Source of the DNA: Nitrososphaerales archaeon
GTDB lineage: Archaea > Thermoproteota > Nitrososphaeria > Nitrososphaerales > JACPRH01
Direction of reading: 5' to 3'
Assembly: GCA_030745655.1 (NCBI GenBank)
Contig: JASLOE010000001.1
Coordinates: 69,351-112,721, forward strand
Length of the DNA: 43,371 nt
Shown here: positions 26,939 to 34,853 of the stretch, piece after piece
Layout: each line of letters starts with the position of its first letter
How positions within the stretch are numbered: position 1 is the stretch's first letter
Position numbers and translations under genes: made by a program
The notes under the pieces: generated by a model
Databases searched by the model: none
The model's input: only the letters and a program-made list of their open reading frames with translations
Told to the model about the DNA's origin: nothing

Positions 26939-27397
26939 TTAGCTAGTTAATTGCTCAATAATAAGTTCTCTTTTATTAAGAAGATCCGATGTCTGCTTTT
27001 TCACACTATTGATTTCTGACAAGATGTCTAATCCAATGAGAAGAATAGTGCAGGCTATTAATGTAGAGAAAGTATAGAACACTGGTACGATTCCTTGGAA
27101 AAGTATTAGGAGGATAGATGTTTCGACTGCAAATATTGTTCCTCCAATCATCAGAAATATGAGTGTTGACCATTCGTTTCTAATCAAGTATTTTCCTAAG
27201 ATATTTGGCTTAATTGCTAATCCTGTAAAAATAGTGACCGCTGCCGATAAGCCAAGGATTAAAAGATATTCTATTCTTCCGGTAATCATCAGAAGAAGTG
27301 TTGTTCCAATTACTAGCATGAAGCTTCCTGGCATAATTAGAAATGCTGCACTCAATCTATTTCTTGATAGTAAAGAGTGTTTGTTCATCATCAACAT
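26939..27397 (-). CDS. Small membrane protein, four predicted transmembrane segments
   Basis: The 152-residue protein has four hydrophobic stretches (about residues 17-38, 43-62, 77-99 and 103-125) and a charged C-terminal helix (SEINSVKKQTSDLLNKRELI) likely to lie on the cytoplasmic side. I do not recognise a family. Several ATGs cluster at the start (27397, 27391, 27388); the exact one is unclear. Confidence 0.6.
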   Translation of the reverse strand: MLMMNKHSLLSRNRLSAAFLIMPGSFMLVIGTTLLLMITGRIEYLLILGLSAAVTIFTGLAIKPNILGKYLIRNEWSTLIFLMIGGTIFAVETSILLILFQGIVPVFYTFSTLIACTILLIGLDILSEINSVKKQTSDLLNKRELIIEQLTS

Positions 27398-27641
27398 AAA
27401 TAATGATTATTTAAAAAACAAAAAAAGAAACAATTGTGTGATAACTTTGACCTAACACTCAAAGACACTCTGGTGTTGTATGAAAATATATTCGGACATA
27501 TTATTTTGAGGACAGGACTTTGATTTAATAAATCAGGTTGTTCTTGATTTTTATTTAATTATAATAGAACATGTTTTTCATGGAATACATAATGAATGAA
27601 CATTTAAGAAAAAATGTTATCAATTAGAGGTGGACATAGGC
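27398..27641. other. Gene-free, AT-rich spacer
   Basis: No credible gene is seen. It contains a 15-nt dyad TGATTTA-A-TAAATCA at 27521-27535 followed by T-rich sequence, and TATA-like AT tracts near 27560 and 27602. It marks the boundary between the housekeeping block on the left and the accessory metabolic block on the right. Confidence 0.5.
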
Positions 27642-27713
27642 ATGGGACTTCGCTTCAATGGGAAAATTTTTTGGGCTGTCCAATACTTAGCCGCCATAAT
27701 TCCATTACCTTGA
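27642..27713 (+). CDS. Possible 23-codon mini-ORF with ribosome-binding site
   Basis: An ATG at 27642 follows GAGGTGG by about 9 nt and opens 23 codons, giving a short hydrophobic peptide with an aromatic centre (KIFWAVQYLAAIIPLP). It lies in otherwise empty sequence between two minus-strand genes. No family is recognised, and a chance ORF of this size is not unlikely. The ribosome-site spacing is the only positive evidence. Confidence 0.25.
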   Translation: MGLRFNGKIFWAVQYLAAIIPLP

Positions 27714-27739
27714 CTTTAAATCAAGATATTTGATTATCT

Positions 27740-27776
27740 AAAAAAATATGGGAGAGATCCTTATTCAGGATCCTCT
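27740..27776 (-). terminator. Hairpin plus U-run terminator of the quinoprotein gene
   Basis: Reading the minus strand, a stem formed by GAGGATCC and GGATCTCTC (one-base bulge, 7-nt loop) is followed by CCATA and then seven T residues. This lies 6-42 nt past the stop of the quinoprotein gene. It resembles a bacterial intrinsic terminator; archaeal genes usually rely on U-tracts alone. Confidence 0.6.
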
Positions 27777-27781
27777 TTTAA

Positions 27782-30010
27782 CTATTCTTTTCGTGTGTAG
27801 AGTACTGCTGCTCCGATTATAGCTATAACAGCTACAGCTACTGCTGCATATGTTATGGTGCTAGATAATCCAACTTCTTCAGTCACTTCAGAAGTAACTG
27901 TTGTAGTTTGAGCTTCTGCTGTACTTGTTTGTGTTATGGTTTGTGCTGCGAGAGTACTTGTTACAGTTGTTGCAGATGTTGTAGTCATTGTAGTTGTTGA
28001 TGTTGCTGTAGTTGTTGATACTGAAGTTTGTGTAATTGTTGTAGCTGATGTTGTAGTAACTGTAGTTCTAGTTGTTTGTGTAACTGTAACTGTTTGAGCT
28101 GCTGCTTGCGCACGGTCATTTAGCCCTACAGCTATCAGTGTACCTGGAGTTGCTGATCCAAATCCGCCACTTGCGATTATAGCGAATATTTTCTGATCAC
28201 CAGCTGCGTCTGCACCTGTTGTTAAACCTGAACTCATTGGATTGCCTGTATTCATTTCTCTAAGTAGTTCTCCAGTTGCAGAGTTAAAGAATCTAATGAA
28301 GCCGTCAGTGAATCCTGCAAAGAGTATATCTGAGGTTGTTACTAGAGCAGAACGTTGTGTTCCGGTATCATAGTACCAGCTCCAAATTTCTTCACCTGAT
28401 TCGACGTTACGTGCAACTACGGATGAGTTAGATGGAAAACCACCTGCAGTTACTGTGATAGCTTGGTCTTCTTCCCATGGAGGTCTAACTGACTCAACAA
28501 TCTCCACCATAAGTCCTCCTGTATAATGGAATAGTACTCCGGTTTCTGGGTTGTACGCCTTGTCTGTTCCGAATAAGCCGTTACCCCAAGCTGGGAATAA
28601 GAGACATGGGTCTCCACAGTATGGACTACCATCAGGGGCATCCATAACTCTCATGTCATAGTTGCTAAATGGATCCATTTCACGATATCTTATACCACCG
28701 TTAAGGTATGTGATAGCGCCTGCTGCTTCAATTTGTCCTCTTGCTGCCATCTCTGATGGTACATCAATTAGATGTATGGGTTCTCCTGTTGCTGCATCAA
28801 GTATGTGTAAGAGTCCTTCCTTGCATCCCTTCATATAGATCTTACCTAGAGTTGGATGATCCGCAAGGATACCACTCCAGTTACAATCATAGTCATAGGG
28901 ATCTCGAGGCATAGGTTGACTCCACCATACTCGTTGACCAGTATCCATGTTTATTGCCATAAGTGTGCTTCCGTATAGTCTTGGTCCGGGAGTTTCACCG
29001 ATATAGGTGTAAGGTCCTTGGTTACCTGTTTGAGTATAAATTAAACCTGTGTCTTCATCTACAGGGAGCATTCCCCAGTTAGCTGTTACACCGCCCCAAA
29101 CACTTGGTGGTTCATTGGGGTTCGCCCAATCCCATTCCAACGTGTCTCCGGCTGCTGCAACGTCACTACAAGGAATATCTCTGAACCAACCGGTACTACA
29201 TTCTTGTAGAGCCCAGTCTTGAGTTAAGACACCCTGAGGTGGAAAACTGTATACTCGCCATAGAATTTCATGGGTATCCATATCGATACCGATTGTGGTG
29301 TGACGGAAGTCACCTGAGAACACCCAGCTGTGTTGTACACCTGGGAGTACATAGACGAATTGGTTACCTTTTTCATATGTTCCTATATTGGTCATTGAGA
29401 CACTTCCTTGTCTATAGTCATATAGATTTCCAGGTATATCGACACATAGGTCGTCTACCGAGAAAGCTGTTTCACCAGTGTCTATGTCTATGCCGTAGAA
29501 GTCACAGGCTAGACCAGATTTAAGGACGACATTGCCTGCTTCCCAAACACGGATACCGTGTAAGTGAGAAACAATTAATGCAAGGAAACCGCCATAGTTT
29601 ATAGGTAATCTGTCAGCTGCTTCAGTTAGGTTGACTGAGTAGTCATGTGACCAATTTTGTTGACCAGTTTCTGCATTCACTGAATATGTTCTTTGGTAGT
29701 TGGTTGTAAGAAAAACATTACCATCCAAAACTATTGGTGGTGTGTTTGCACCTTGACCAGGATTCAATAATCCCATACCTGCTGGTGCGCCATCGTTTCC
29801 TTCAAGTGGAAAGATCCACTTTACTTCAAGTGCATCGACATTGTTTGCTGATATTTGTGTCTGTGGACTATAGTTCTGTGCCCACGAATTTCCGTTTACG
29901 TACTGCCAGTCTCCACCATCTGAACCGGATGGAGCTGCAAATGCCATTGCCGGTAGTATTGTACTTAGTGATAGTATTGCTAGTGTTGTTAATAATTTGA
30001 AATTATACAT
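27782..30010 (-). CDS. Secreted, membrane-anchored PQQ-type quinoprotein dehydrogenase with Thr-rich stalk
   Basis: The 742-residue protein has an N-terminal signal peptide (cleavage near AMAFAA), then a PQQ beta-propeller with repeated docking motifs such as VNAETGQQNW, INMDTGQRVWW and NVESGEEIWSW. A Thr/Ser/Val-rich stalk (about residues 638-712), a single transmembrane helix and a short basic tail follow, so the catalytic domain should be held outside the cell. Aligned by eye to methanol/alcohol dehydrogenases, VTANWG carries the PQQ-stacking Trp, and DPYDYDCNW (about 371) carries the catalytic Asp plus a second Asp two residues later, as in lanthanide-type XoxF. The metal-ligand Asn of the GNPxxWN segment reads Thr here, and the ligand Glu is not evident. 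Substrate unknown. Such quinoproteins have been reported in heterotrophic marine Thaumarchaeota. Confidence 0.85.
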   Translation of the reverse strand: MYNFKLLTTLAILSLSTILPAMAFAAPSGSDGGDWQYVNGNSWAQNYSPQTQISANNVDALEVKWIFPLEGNDGAPAGMGLLNPGQGANTPPIVLDGNVFLTTNYQRTYSVNAETGQQNWSHDYSVNLTEAADRLPINYGGFLALIVSHLHGIRVWEAGNVVLKSGLACDFYGIDIDTGETAFSVDDLCVDIPGNLYDYRQGSVSMTNIGTYEKGNQFVYVLPGVQHSWVFSGDFRHTTIGIDMDTHEILWRVYSFPPQGVLTQDWALQECSTGWFRDIPCSDVAAAGDTLEWDWANPNEPPSVWGGVTANWGMLPVDEDTGLIYTQTGNQGPYTYIGETPGPRLYGSTLMAINMDTGQRVWWSQPMPRDPYDYDCNWSGILADHPTLGKIYMKGCKEGLLHILDAATGEPIHLIDVPSEMAARGQIEAAGAITYLNGGIRYREMDPFSNYDMRVMDAPDGSPYCGDPCLLFPAWGNGLFGTDKAYNPETGVLFHYTGGLMVEIVESVRPPWEEDQAITVTAGGFPSNSSVVARNVESGEEIWSWYYDTGTQRSALVTTSDILFAGFTDGFIRFFNSATGELLREMNTGNPMSSGLTTGADAAGDQKIFAIIASGGFGSATPGTLIAVGLNDRAQAAAQTVTVTQTTRTTVTTTSATTITQTSVSTTTATSTTTMTTTSATTVTSTLAAQTITQTSTAEAQTTTVTSEVTEEVGLSSTITYAAVAVAVIAIIGAAVLYTRKE

Positions 30011-30299
30011 ATATTTTCAAACTCAGCACACTTTACGAGTATAGTATAAATGTTTCTCAGCAACTCACATAATATAAACAGGATACACCCAGAATAATAA
30101 ATAAATATTCAAAATAGACACATATATTTTGAAATATTTACATTGAAAGAATTGACTGTTACTAGTCAATTAAATTAAAAAGATGTAAGTTCAATATTTA
30201 TGATAAATCATTAGTAATAATTTTTGATAATTATTTAATATAATATGTTCTTAATATACTAATACTTCGTAAGCTTGGCATAGGACAGATAAATTTGCA
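30011..30299. promoter_or_regulatory. Divergent promoter region between the quinoprotein and ABC exporter genes
   Basis: This 289-nt, very AT-rich gap separates outward-facing genes. For the minus-strand quinoprotein gene, a TTTATACTATA element lies about 30-40 nt upstream of the ATG. For the plus-strand ABC gene, AT tracts around 30230-30265 are candidate TATA elements. I see no gene or clear repeat in it. Confidence 0.4.
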
Positions 30300-31220
30300 T
30301 TGATTGAAGTAGAAAATTTGTCAAAGAAATACGGTAAAGTCAAAATTATCTATGATCTCAGCTTTAAAGTAGAGAAAGGGGAGGTTGTAGTGTTACTTGG
30401 ACCCAACGGTGCTGGGAAATCAACATTACTGAAATGTATATTAGGATTAGTGAGATACAATGGTAAAATCCGTGTAAATGGGTTAGATGTTAAGAAAGAA
30501 GGCAGAGAAATAAGGAGAAAGATTACCTACATTCCTCAGCAGTTCATTTTGTATCCTAATCTAACTGTGGAGGATAATTTGAAGTTTTATGCGAATATAA
30601 GGGGAATATCACAGAATACAGTGAACCAAAGTATTGAAAAGAGTAAACTTGAACATTTTGCAAATAAACGTACTAAAGAGCTTTCTGAAGGATTGCACCA
30701 GAGATTGATGCTTGCAATTGTAAGTTTGACAGATACTCCTATCCTGCTTTTTGATGAACCAACTTCAAATCTTGATTTTAAGAGAGTTTTGGAGTTTAAG
30801 GAGATGATAAAAGAGGAAGCAAAGAATGGAAAAACTATTCTTCTTTCAACTCATCTTCTTAGTGATATAAATGATATATCTGAAAAAGTGATTGTGATGA
30901 ATAATGGAAAATTTGTTTTTAGAGGGAATTCAGAAGATTTGTTGAAAAAAACGAATATGAAGACTGATATTACATTAACTATTCATGAGGAATTGAACAA
31001 TAAAACTAGGGCAAAAATCAAAGATCTGCTCCATAAAGCTGGAATTGAAAATGAATCTATAAAAAATGAATTTCTAACAATTTCAACCGAGGCTTCAAGA
31101 ATAATTTCTGTGTTAAAAGCTGTAGAAGAAGCTGGTTTGAAGATCAAAGATTTTAGGATTTCTGAACCGAGTTTAGCAAAGGCTTTCCTGGAGATTACTA
31201 ACGAAAGTGATGAAAGGTGA
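30300..31220 (+). CDS. ABC transporter ATP-binding protein (NosF/CcmA-like)
   Basis: The 306-residue ATPase has Walker A GPNGAGKSTLLK, a variant signature LSEGLHQRLMLA in place of LSGGQ, Walker B ILLFDEPTSNLD, and the switch His in LLSTHLLSDI. A C-terminal extension of about 90 residues carries a regulatory-like fold. Such ATPases pair with ABC-2 permeases, and the next gene is one. The TTG at 30300 is the start. Its stop overlaps the permease start (TGATG). Confidence 0.9.
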   Translation: MIEVENLSKKYGKVKIIYDLSFKVEKGEVVVLLGPNGAGKSTLLKCILGLVRYNGKIRVNGLDVKKEGREIRRKITYIPQQFILYPNLTVEDNLKFYANIRGISQNTVNQSIEKSKLEHFANKRTKELSEGLHQRLMLAIVSLTDTPILLFDEPTSNLDFKRVLEFKEMIKEEAKNGKTILLSTHLLSDINDISEKVIVMNNGKFVFRGNSEDLLKKTNMKTDITLTIHEELNNKTRAKIKDLLHKAGIENESIKNEFLTISTEASRIISVLKAVEEAGLKIKDFRISEPSLAKAFLEITNESDER

Positions 31221-32059
31221 TGAGAGTGTCGATTTCTTCAATCCTAACAATAGCAAAGAAAGAGATTAAGGATTCTATTAGAAACAGATGGTTTCTGGTT
31301 TTATCCAGTATTTTCTTTCTACTTATTTTACAAATTCCTTACATAATACTGATGCTTCTCGGATTGTTTTCTTATGAGAATGTTCCTGGAAAAACCGGGA
31401 TATTTCTTGCTTATGCCATATCCCTTGGTGGATTGATTACTGTAATTGTAGGATCATTAAGCATAGTAAGTGAAAAAGAACAAGGGACTCTTTCATATCT
31501 TCTATCCCAACCAGTTAGGAAAATCGAAATCATTATTGGAAAATTCATGGGGTTACTTCTTGCTATTTCTTTGATGATGAGCATTGGGTTTGGGATTGCA
31601 ATGCTTCCTTCAATTGGAGAAGCTGAGATCAATAGTATTGGATTAGAGAATTTTGTATATGGTGTTGTGACAATGTTTGGGGCTACAGCAGTTATGCTTG
31701 GAATATCTTTAGCTATTTCAGTGGTATCTGGAAGTAAAACGATGGCGATATCTTTAGCTCTATTTATCTGGTTATTTTTCACGACAATATATGATAGTGG
31801 ATTCTTAGGAACAATGCTTATTGCGGCAGACGAAACACAAGCTTATTTCTATTTCATATTTCTAAATCCAATTGAAATTTCTGAAATACTTATGAATATG
31901 TTGTTAAACCCTATTTTAAATCCAAACCTTTCTGTAAACTTTATGATAAATTACTTTGGAATTGGTGGATCCTTTGAACCTCTTTCTTTGGCAATATTGG
32001 TTTGGGCTATTATACCTCTCGGATTTTCAGTTATAGAATTTTATTCAAGGGAATATTAA
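31220..32059 (+). CDS. ABC-2 type permease, NosY-like
   Basis: The protein of about 279 residues has six hydrophobic segments. Its N-terminus ILTIAKKEIKDSIRNRWFLV, the cytoplasmic loop SIVSEKEQGTLSYLLSQPV and the LNPIEISEIL motif resemble NosY and related ABC-2 permeases. NosFY systems assist copper-site maturation of nitrous oxide reductase, but the family also includes exporters of other cargo; no nosZ or nosD is in the window. The ATG at 31220 overlaps the stop of the ATPase gene by one base; a GTG at 31217 is an alternative start. Confidence 0.85.
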   Translation: MRVSISSILTIAKKEIKDSIRNRWFLVLSSIFFLLILQIPYIILMLLGLFSYENVPGKTGIFLAYAISLGGLITVIVGSLSIVSEKEQGTLSYLLSQPVRKIEIIIGKFMGLLLAISLMMSIGFGIAMLPSIGEAEINSIGLENFVYGVVTMFGATAVMLGISLAISVVSGSKTMAISLALFIWLFFTTIYDSGFLGTMLIAADETQAYFYFIFLNPIEISEILMNMLLNPILNPNLSVNFMINYFGIGGSFEPLSLAILVWAIIPLGFSVIEFYSREY

Positions 32060-32066
32060 TCATAAA

Positions 32067-32864
32067 CTAGGTTGCCACATACTGTTTGGTTAATGAACCT
32101 TTTAGTGCCTCCACAGCTTTAACTACCGGTGAATCAGGAGCAAAATCTATTGGCGCTACTCTGGCCATATCTGCCTGTTCAATTGATTCATCGTAAGGAA
32201 TTGTAGCAATAATAGGGATTCCCAATTCAGCTGACTTCTTCTTAAGTAAATTATGTTCTATATTATTTTTCATTTTATTACCTACAATAAGCAGAGTCTT
32301 TACACCTAATTCTATTGAAAGATCTTTAATTCTTCGTGCTGTTTCGATGGATTGCATTCTCGGTTCAACTACACAAAGCATTGCATCTACCCCTCGTACT
32401 GTACCTCTTCCAAGATGCTCAAGTCCGGCTTCCATATCCATAATTATAGCTTCTTTTGCTGATACCATAAGATGTCTAACAAGAGCTTTAGCCAATGCGT
32501 TTGTTGGACACATACATCCAGCACCAGCTGATCTTACAGTCCCCATTACTAGAAGCCTGGTTCCATCTGGACCAGGCAATCCATATTTTTCAGCTATATC
32601 ACTAACGGTTGGATTTAGGCTAAATACTCCTCCTGAAGAGCCTGGGGCTACACCAGTCCTTTCTTCTATTAGTGAATGGTTTTCTGACAATGGAGTTATT
32701 TTTGAAGCAATATTGGTCGATATTCCAAGCGAGTAAGCAAGGTTCATTGCAGGATCAACATCTATCGCTAATGTTTTGTAACCTTCTCTTCCTAATTGTC
32801 TAGCGAGAGTACCAGTAATACTAGTCTTTCCTACACCGCCTTTACCTACTACTGCTAATTTCAT
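32067..32864 (-). CDS. cooC: CooC-like nickel-insertion ATPase (second copy)
   Basis: The 265-residue MinD/SIMIBI ATPase has the deviant Walker A GKGGVGKTS, and a CxC metal motif in AGAGCMCPTN, as in CooC proteins that deliver nickel to carbon monoxide dehydrogenase. MDMEAGLEHLGRGT is the family's Walker B region. Its start overlaps the end of the upstream cooC by 4 nt, so the two are co-translated. No CODH catalytic gene lies in the window, so the client enzyme is not known. Confidence 0.88.
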   Translation of the reverse strand: MKLAVVGKGGVGKTSITGTLARQLGREGYKTLAIDVDPAMNLAYSLGISTNIASKITPLSENHSLIEERTGVAPGSSGGVFSLNPTVSDIAEKYGLPGPDGTRLLVMGTVRSAGAGCMCPTNALAKALVRHLMVSAKEAIIMDMEAGLEHLGRGTVRGVDAMLCVVEPRMQSIETARRIKDLSIELGVKTLLIVGNKMKNNIEHNLLKKKSAELGIPIIATIPYDESIEQADMARVAPIDFAPDSPVVKAVEALKGSLTKQYVAT

Positions 32865-33646
32865 TTTGTGATTTCGCTTGTAGGTGCTGTAGGTATTTCG
32901 AGTTTCTTAATTAGTTCAGTTACACCTTTCAATGCTAATGATGACGCAGGTAGATTTGGGATAGCTTTACCATCTAAATCGAATTCTTGTATCAATGGAT
33001 CTTCAGGGATTACAGCAATGCATTCCAACCCAGAAGTTTTTTCAAGCTCCTTTACTTTATTAATGAATCTTGGAGGTATGTTATTCACAACTAGGTATGC
33101 TTTACGAATATTTGTGTTGAGAGTTTTGATTAATTCCTGAATTCGTTTGGCAGTTAATACACCTTTAGCAGTTGGATCAGTTACAACTAGCAGTATATCG
33201 ATATCCCTGGTTGTTCGCCTACTAAAATGTTCAAGTCCAGCTTCTGTGTCCAATATTATTAGTGGATATTTATCTGAAAGGTCATCCACCATTTTTCGAA
33301 GAAGATTGTTTACGTAACAATAGCATCCTGGGCCTTCAGCATTTCCCATAATGATGATATCATAGCCATCAAATTCTTCAACTGCGCTTTGGAATAGGTA
33401 GTTGAAGTAATCCTCTTTTCTTTGATTTGGACCAAGATTATCTTTATTTTTCAGCAACATTTCACGTGCTTTTCCAACTGACATTGTAACATCAACTCCT
33501 AGAGCTTCACTCAGATTGGAATTTGGGTCAGAGTCAACACCAAGTATTGGTTTTCCTGCATAGTTTTTTAAAAGATGCACAAGCAAAGCTGACACCGTAG
33601 TTTTCCCTGTACCTCCTTTCCCGGATATTGCTATACTAAAAGTCAT
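32861..33646 (-). CDS. cooC: CooC-like nickel-insertion ATPase (first copy)
   Basis: The 261-residue paralogue of the downstream gene has Walker A SGKGGTGKTTVSALL, the CxC metal motif in EGPGCYCYVNN, and LDTEAGLEHFSRRT. The two copies differ over most of their length outside the motifs, so they are not a recent duplication; they may form a heterodimer or serve different clients. It follows cooT by 30 nt. Confidence 0.9.
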   Translation of the reverse strand: MTFSIAISGKGGTGKTTVSALLVHLLKNYAGKPILGVDSDPNSNLSEALGVDVTMSVGKAREMLLKNKDNLGPNQRKEDYFNYLFQSAVEEFDGYDIIIMGNAEGPGCYCYVNNLLRKMVDDLSDKYPLIILDTEAGLEHFSRRTTRDIDILLVVTDPTAKGVLTAKRIQELIKTLNTNIRKAYLVVNNIPPRFINKVKELEKTSGLECIAVIPEDPLIQEFDLDGKAIPNLPASSLALKGVTELIKKLEIPTAPTSEITK

Positions 33647-33676
33647 TTTTGATATTTCTCCTTCATGATTAAGTTT

Positions 33677-33880
33677 TTAGTGTTGATGATTAATGGGTGA
33701 AAGGATTAATCTTTCAGCTTCCACATCTACTTCTATGATTTCTGCATTATCCACAGTAACTTGGTTGCCAAGAATTGGTTTGAGGATTATTTTACCATCA
33801 GTTTTTTTGGCGTATAATATATCTTCAGCAACAGTTTCTTCATGATTTTCTTTCTTTAAGTAAACTTTAAACTCACACAT
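33677..33880 (-). CDS. cooT: CooT-family nickel-binding protein
   Basis: The 67-residue protein begins MCEFKVYL, with the Cys2 that binds nickel in CooT of Rhodospirillum rubrum, and keeps the family pattern of a small beta-barrel (EDILYAKK, IIEVDVEAERLIL). It ends in NHQH, two extra histidines that could add metal affinity. Its position ahead of two cooC genes strongly supports a nickel maturation operon. CooT is known as a CODH accessory protein. Confidence 0.85.
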   Translation of the reverse strand: MCEFKVYLKKENHEETVAEDILYAKKTDGKIILKPILGNQVTVDNAEIIEVDVEAERLILSPINHQH

Positions 33881-33962
33881 ATAATTTCTCTTCCATATTA
33901 TTATATAAAATTGAAATATTTATAGATATGCCAAGGCGTCATTAATTTAGGTTGTAGGAGGA
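33881..33962. promoter_or_regulatory. Divergent promoter region between cooT and the sugar permease gene
   Basis: Only 82 nt separate outward-facing starts. The plus strand has AAATATTTATAG about 40 nt before the permease TTG; the minus strand has an AT-rich TTTTATATAATAATA block about 30 nt before cooT. The two promoters may share control, though no dyad is obvious. A GGAGG sits only one base before the permease TTG, an unusually short spacing. Confidence 0.4.
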
Positions 33963-34850
33963 TTGAATACTAAATATTTACCATATCTATTCATTATTCC
34001 TACAGTAGTTGCTCTATTAATTGTGGAAGCTTACCCGGTAGTATATTCTCTTTATCTAAGTGTAACTGAATTTAGTACATTAACTACTGAACCAGTATTC
34101 ATTGGATTTGATAATTATGTGAGAATGATATATGATGAAAACTTCTGGATATCTCTCAGAGTTACATTACTCTATGTCTTTGGATCAGTAAGCCTAGCTT
34201 TTGTATTAGGTTTATCATTTGCAGTGCTTCTTTTTAGAGATATTGAATATAGAAAGCGTCTTCAAACTGTATTAATTCTACCTATTGCTATTTCGCCTTT
34301 GATAGCTGGTGTCTTCTTTTCGCCAGCTGCTATATGGGATGATATCAATGTAGTTCTCAAATTTGTCCTTGGGCTCCCTATGATAGATGTATACAATGCC
34401 AATTTTGCTTTCTCTTTAGTAGTTGTAGCAGATGCGTGGCTTTGGACACCACTTTTTATGCTTGTATTTCTGAGTGTGTTGCAATCAATTCCAAAGGAGA
34501 CCTATGAAGCAGCTGAAATTCATGGAGCATCAAATTTTCAGACTTTCAGGCGAGTAACTTTTCCTTTGATAATACGGTCTCCGGTTATTTTCATAATAAT
34601 CGCGTTAAGATCCATAGATGCATTCAGGTCATTTGAGATTCCTTTTACATGGGCAGGATGGATTGGGGCTGAGAGTTTGGGTTCACCGATTGATACTTTG
34701 AGTCTTTTCATGTATAAACTGTTAATTTTTCCAGCATATGAATCTCCGTTTTCGTATATTGCAACAATTGCACTTACTATGCTGATGATAAGTCTAGTAA
34801 TAACAACAATTCTCTTGAAGTTTAGCGATATGCTCTGGGAGGAGAAGTAA
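33963..34850 (+). CDS. Sugar ABC transporter permease, MalF/UgpA-like (system A)
   Basis: The 295-residue inner permease has six transmembrane segments and the EAA loop YEAAEIHGASNFQTFRRVTFP that contacts the ATPase. The N-terminal LFIIPTVVALLIVEAYPVV is typical of CUT1-family permeases for oligosaccharides or glycerol phosphate. The TTG at 33963 is the first possible start after an in-frame TAG. A MalG-like partner follows 3 nt later. No solute-binding protein gene is linked, so substrate is unknown. Confidence 0.9.
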   Translation: MNTKYLPYLFIIPTVVALLIVEAYPVVYSLYLSVTEFSTLTTEPVFIGFDNYVRMIYDENFWISLRVTLLYVFGSVSLAFVLGLSFAVLLFRDIEYRKRLQTVLILPIAISPLIAGVFFSPAAIWDDINVVLKFVLGLPMIDVYNANFAFSLVVVADAWLWTPLFMLVFLSVLQSIPKETYEAAEIHGASNFQTFRRVTFPLIIRSPVIFIIIALRSIDAFRSFEIPFTWAGWIGAESLGSPIDTLSLFMYKLLIFPAYESPFSYIATIALTMLMISLVITTILLKFSDMLWEEK

Positions 34851-34853
34851 ATA

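Noticed and set aside
27900-28100. Tandem repeats resembling a minisatellite or CRISPR
   Set aside because: The repetition comes from Thr/Ser/Val codons of the quinoprotein stalk. There are no uniform repeats with unique spacers.
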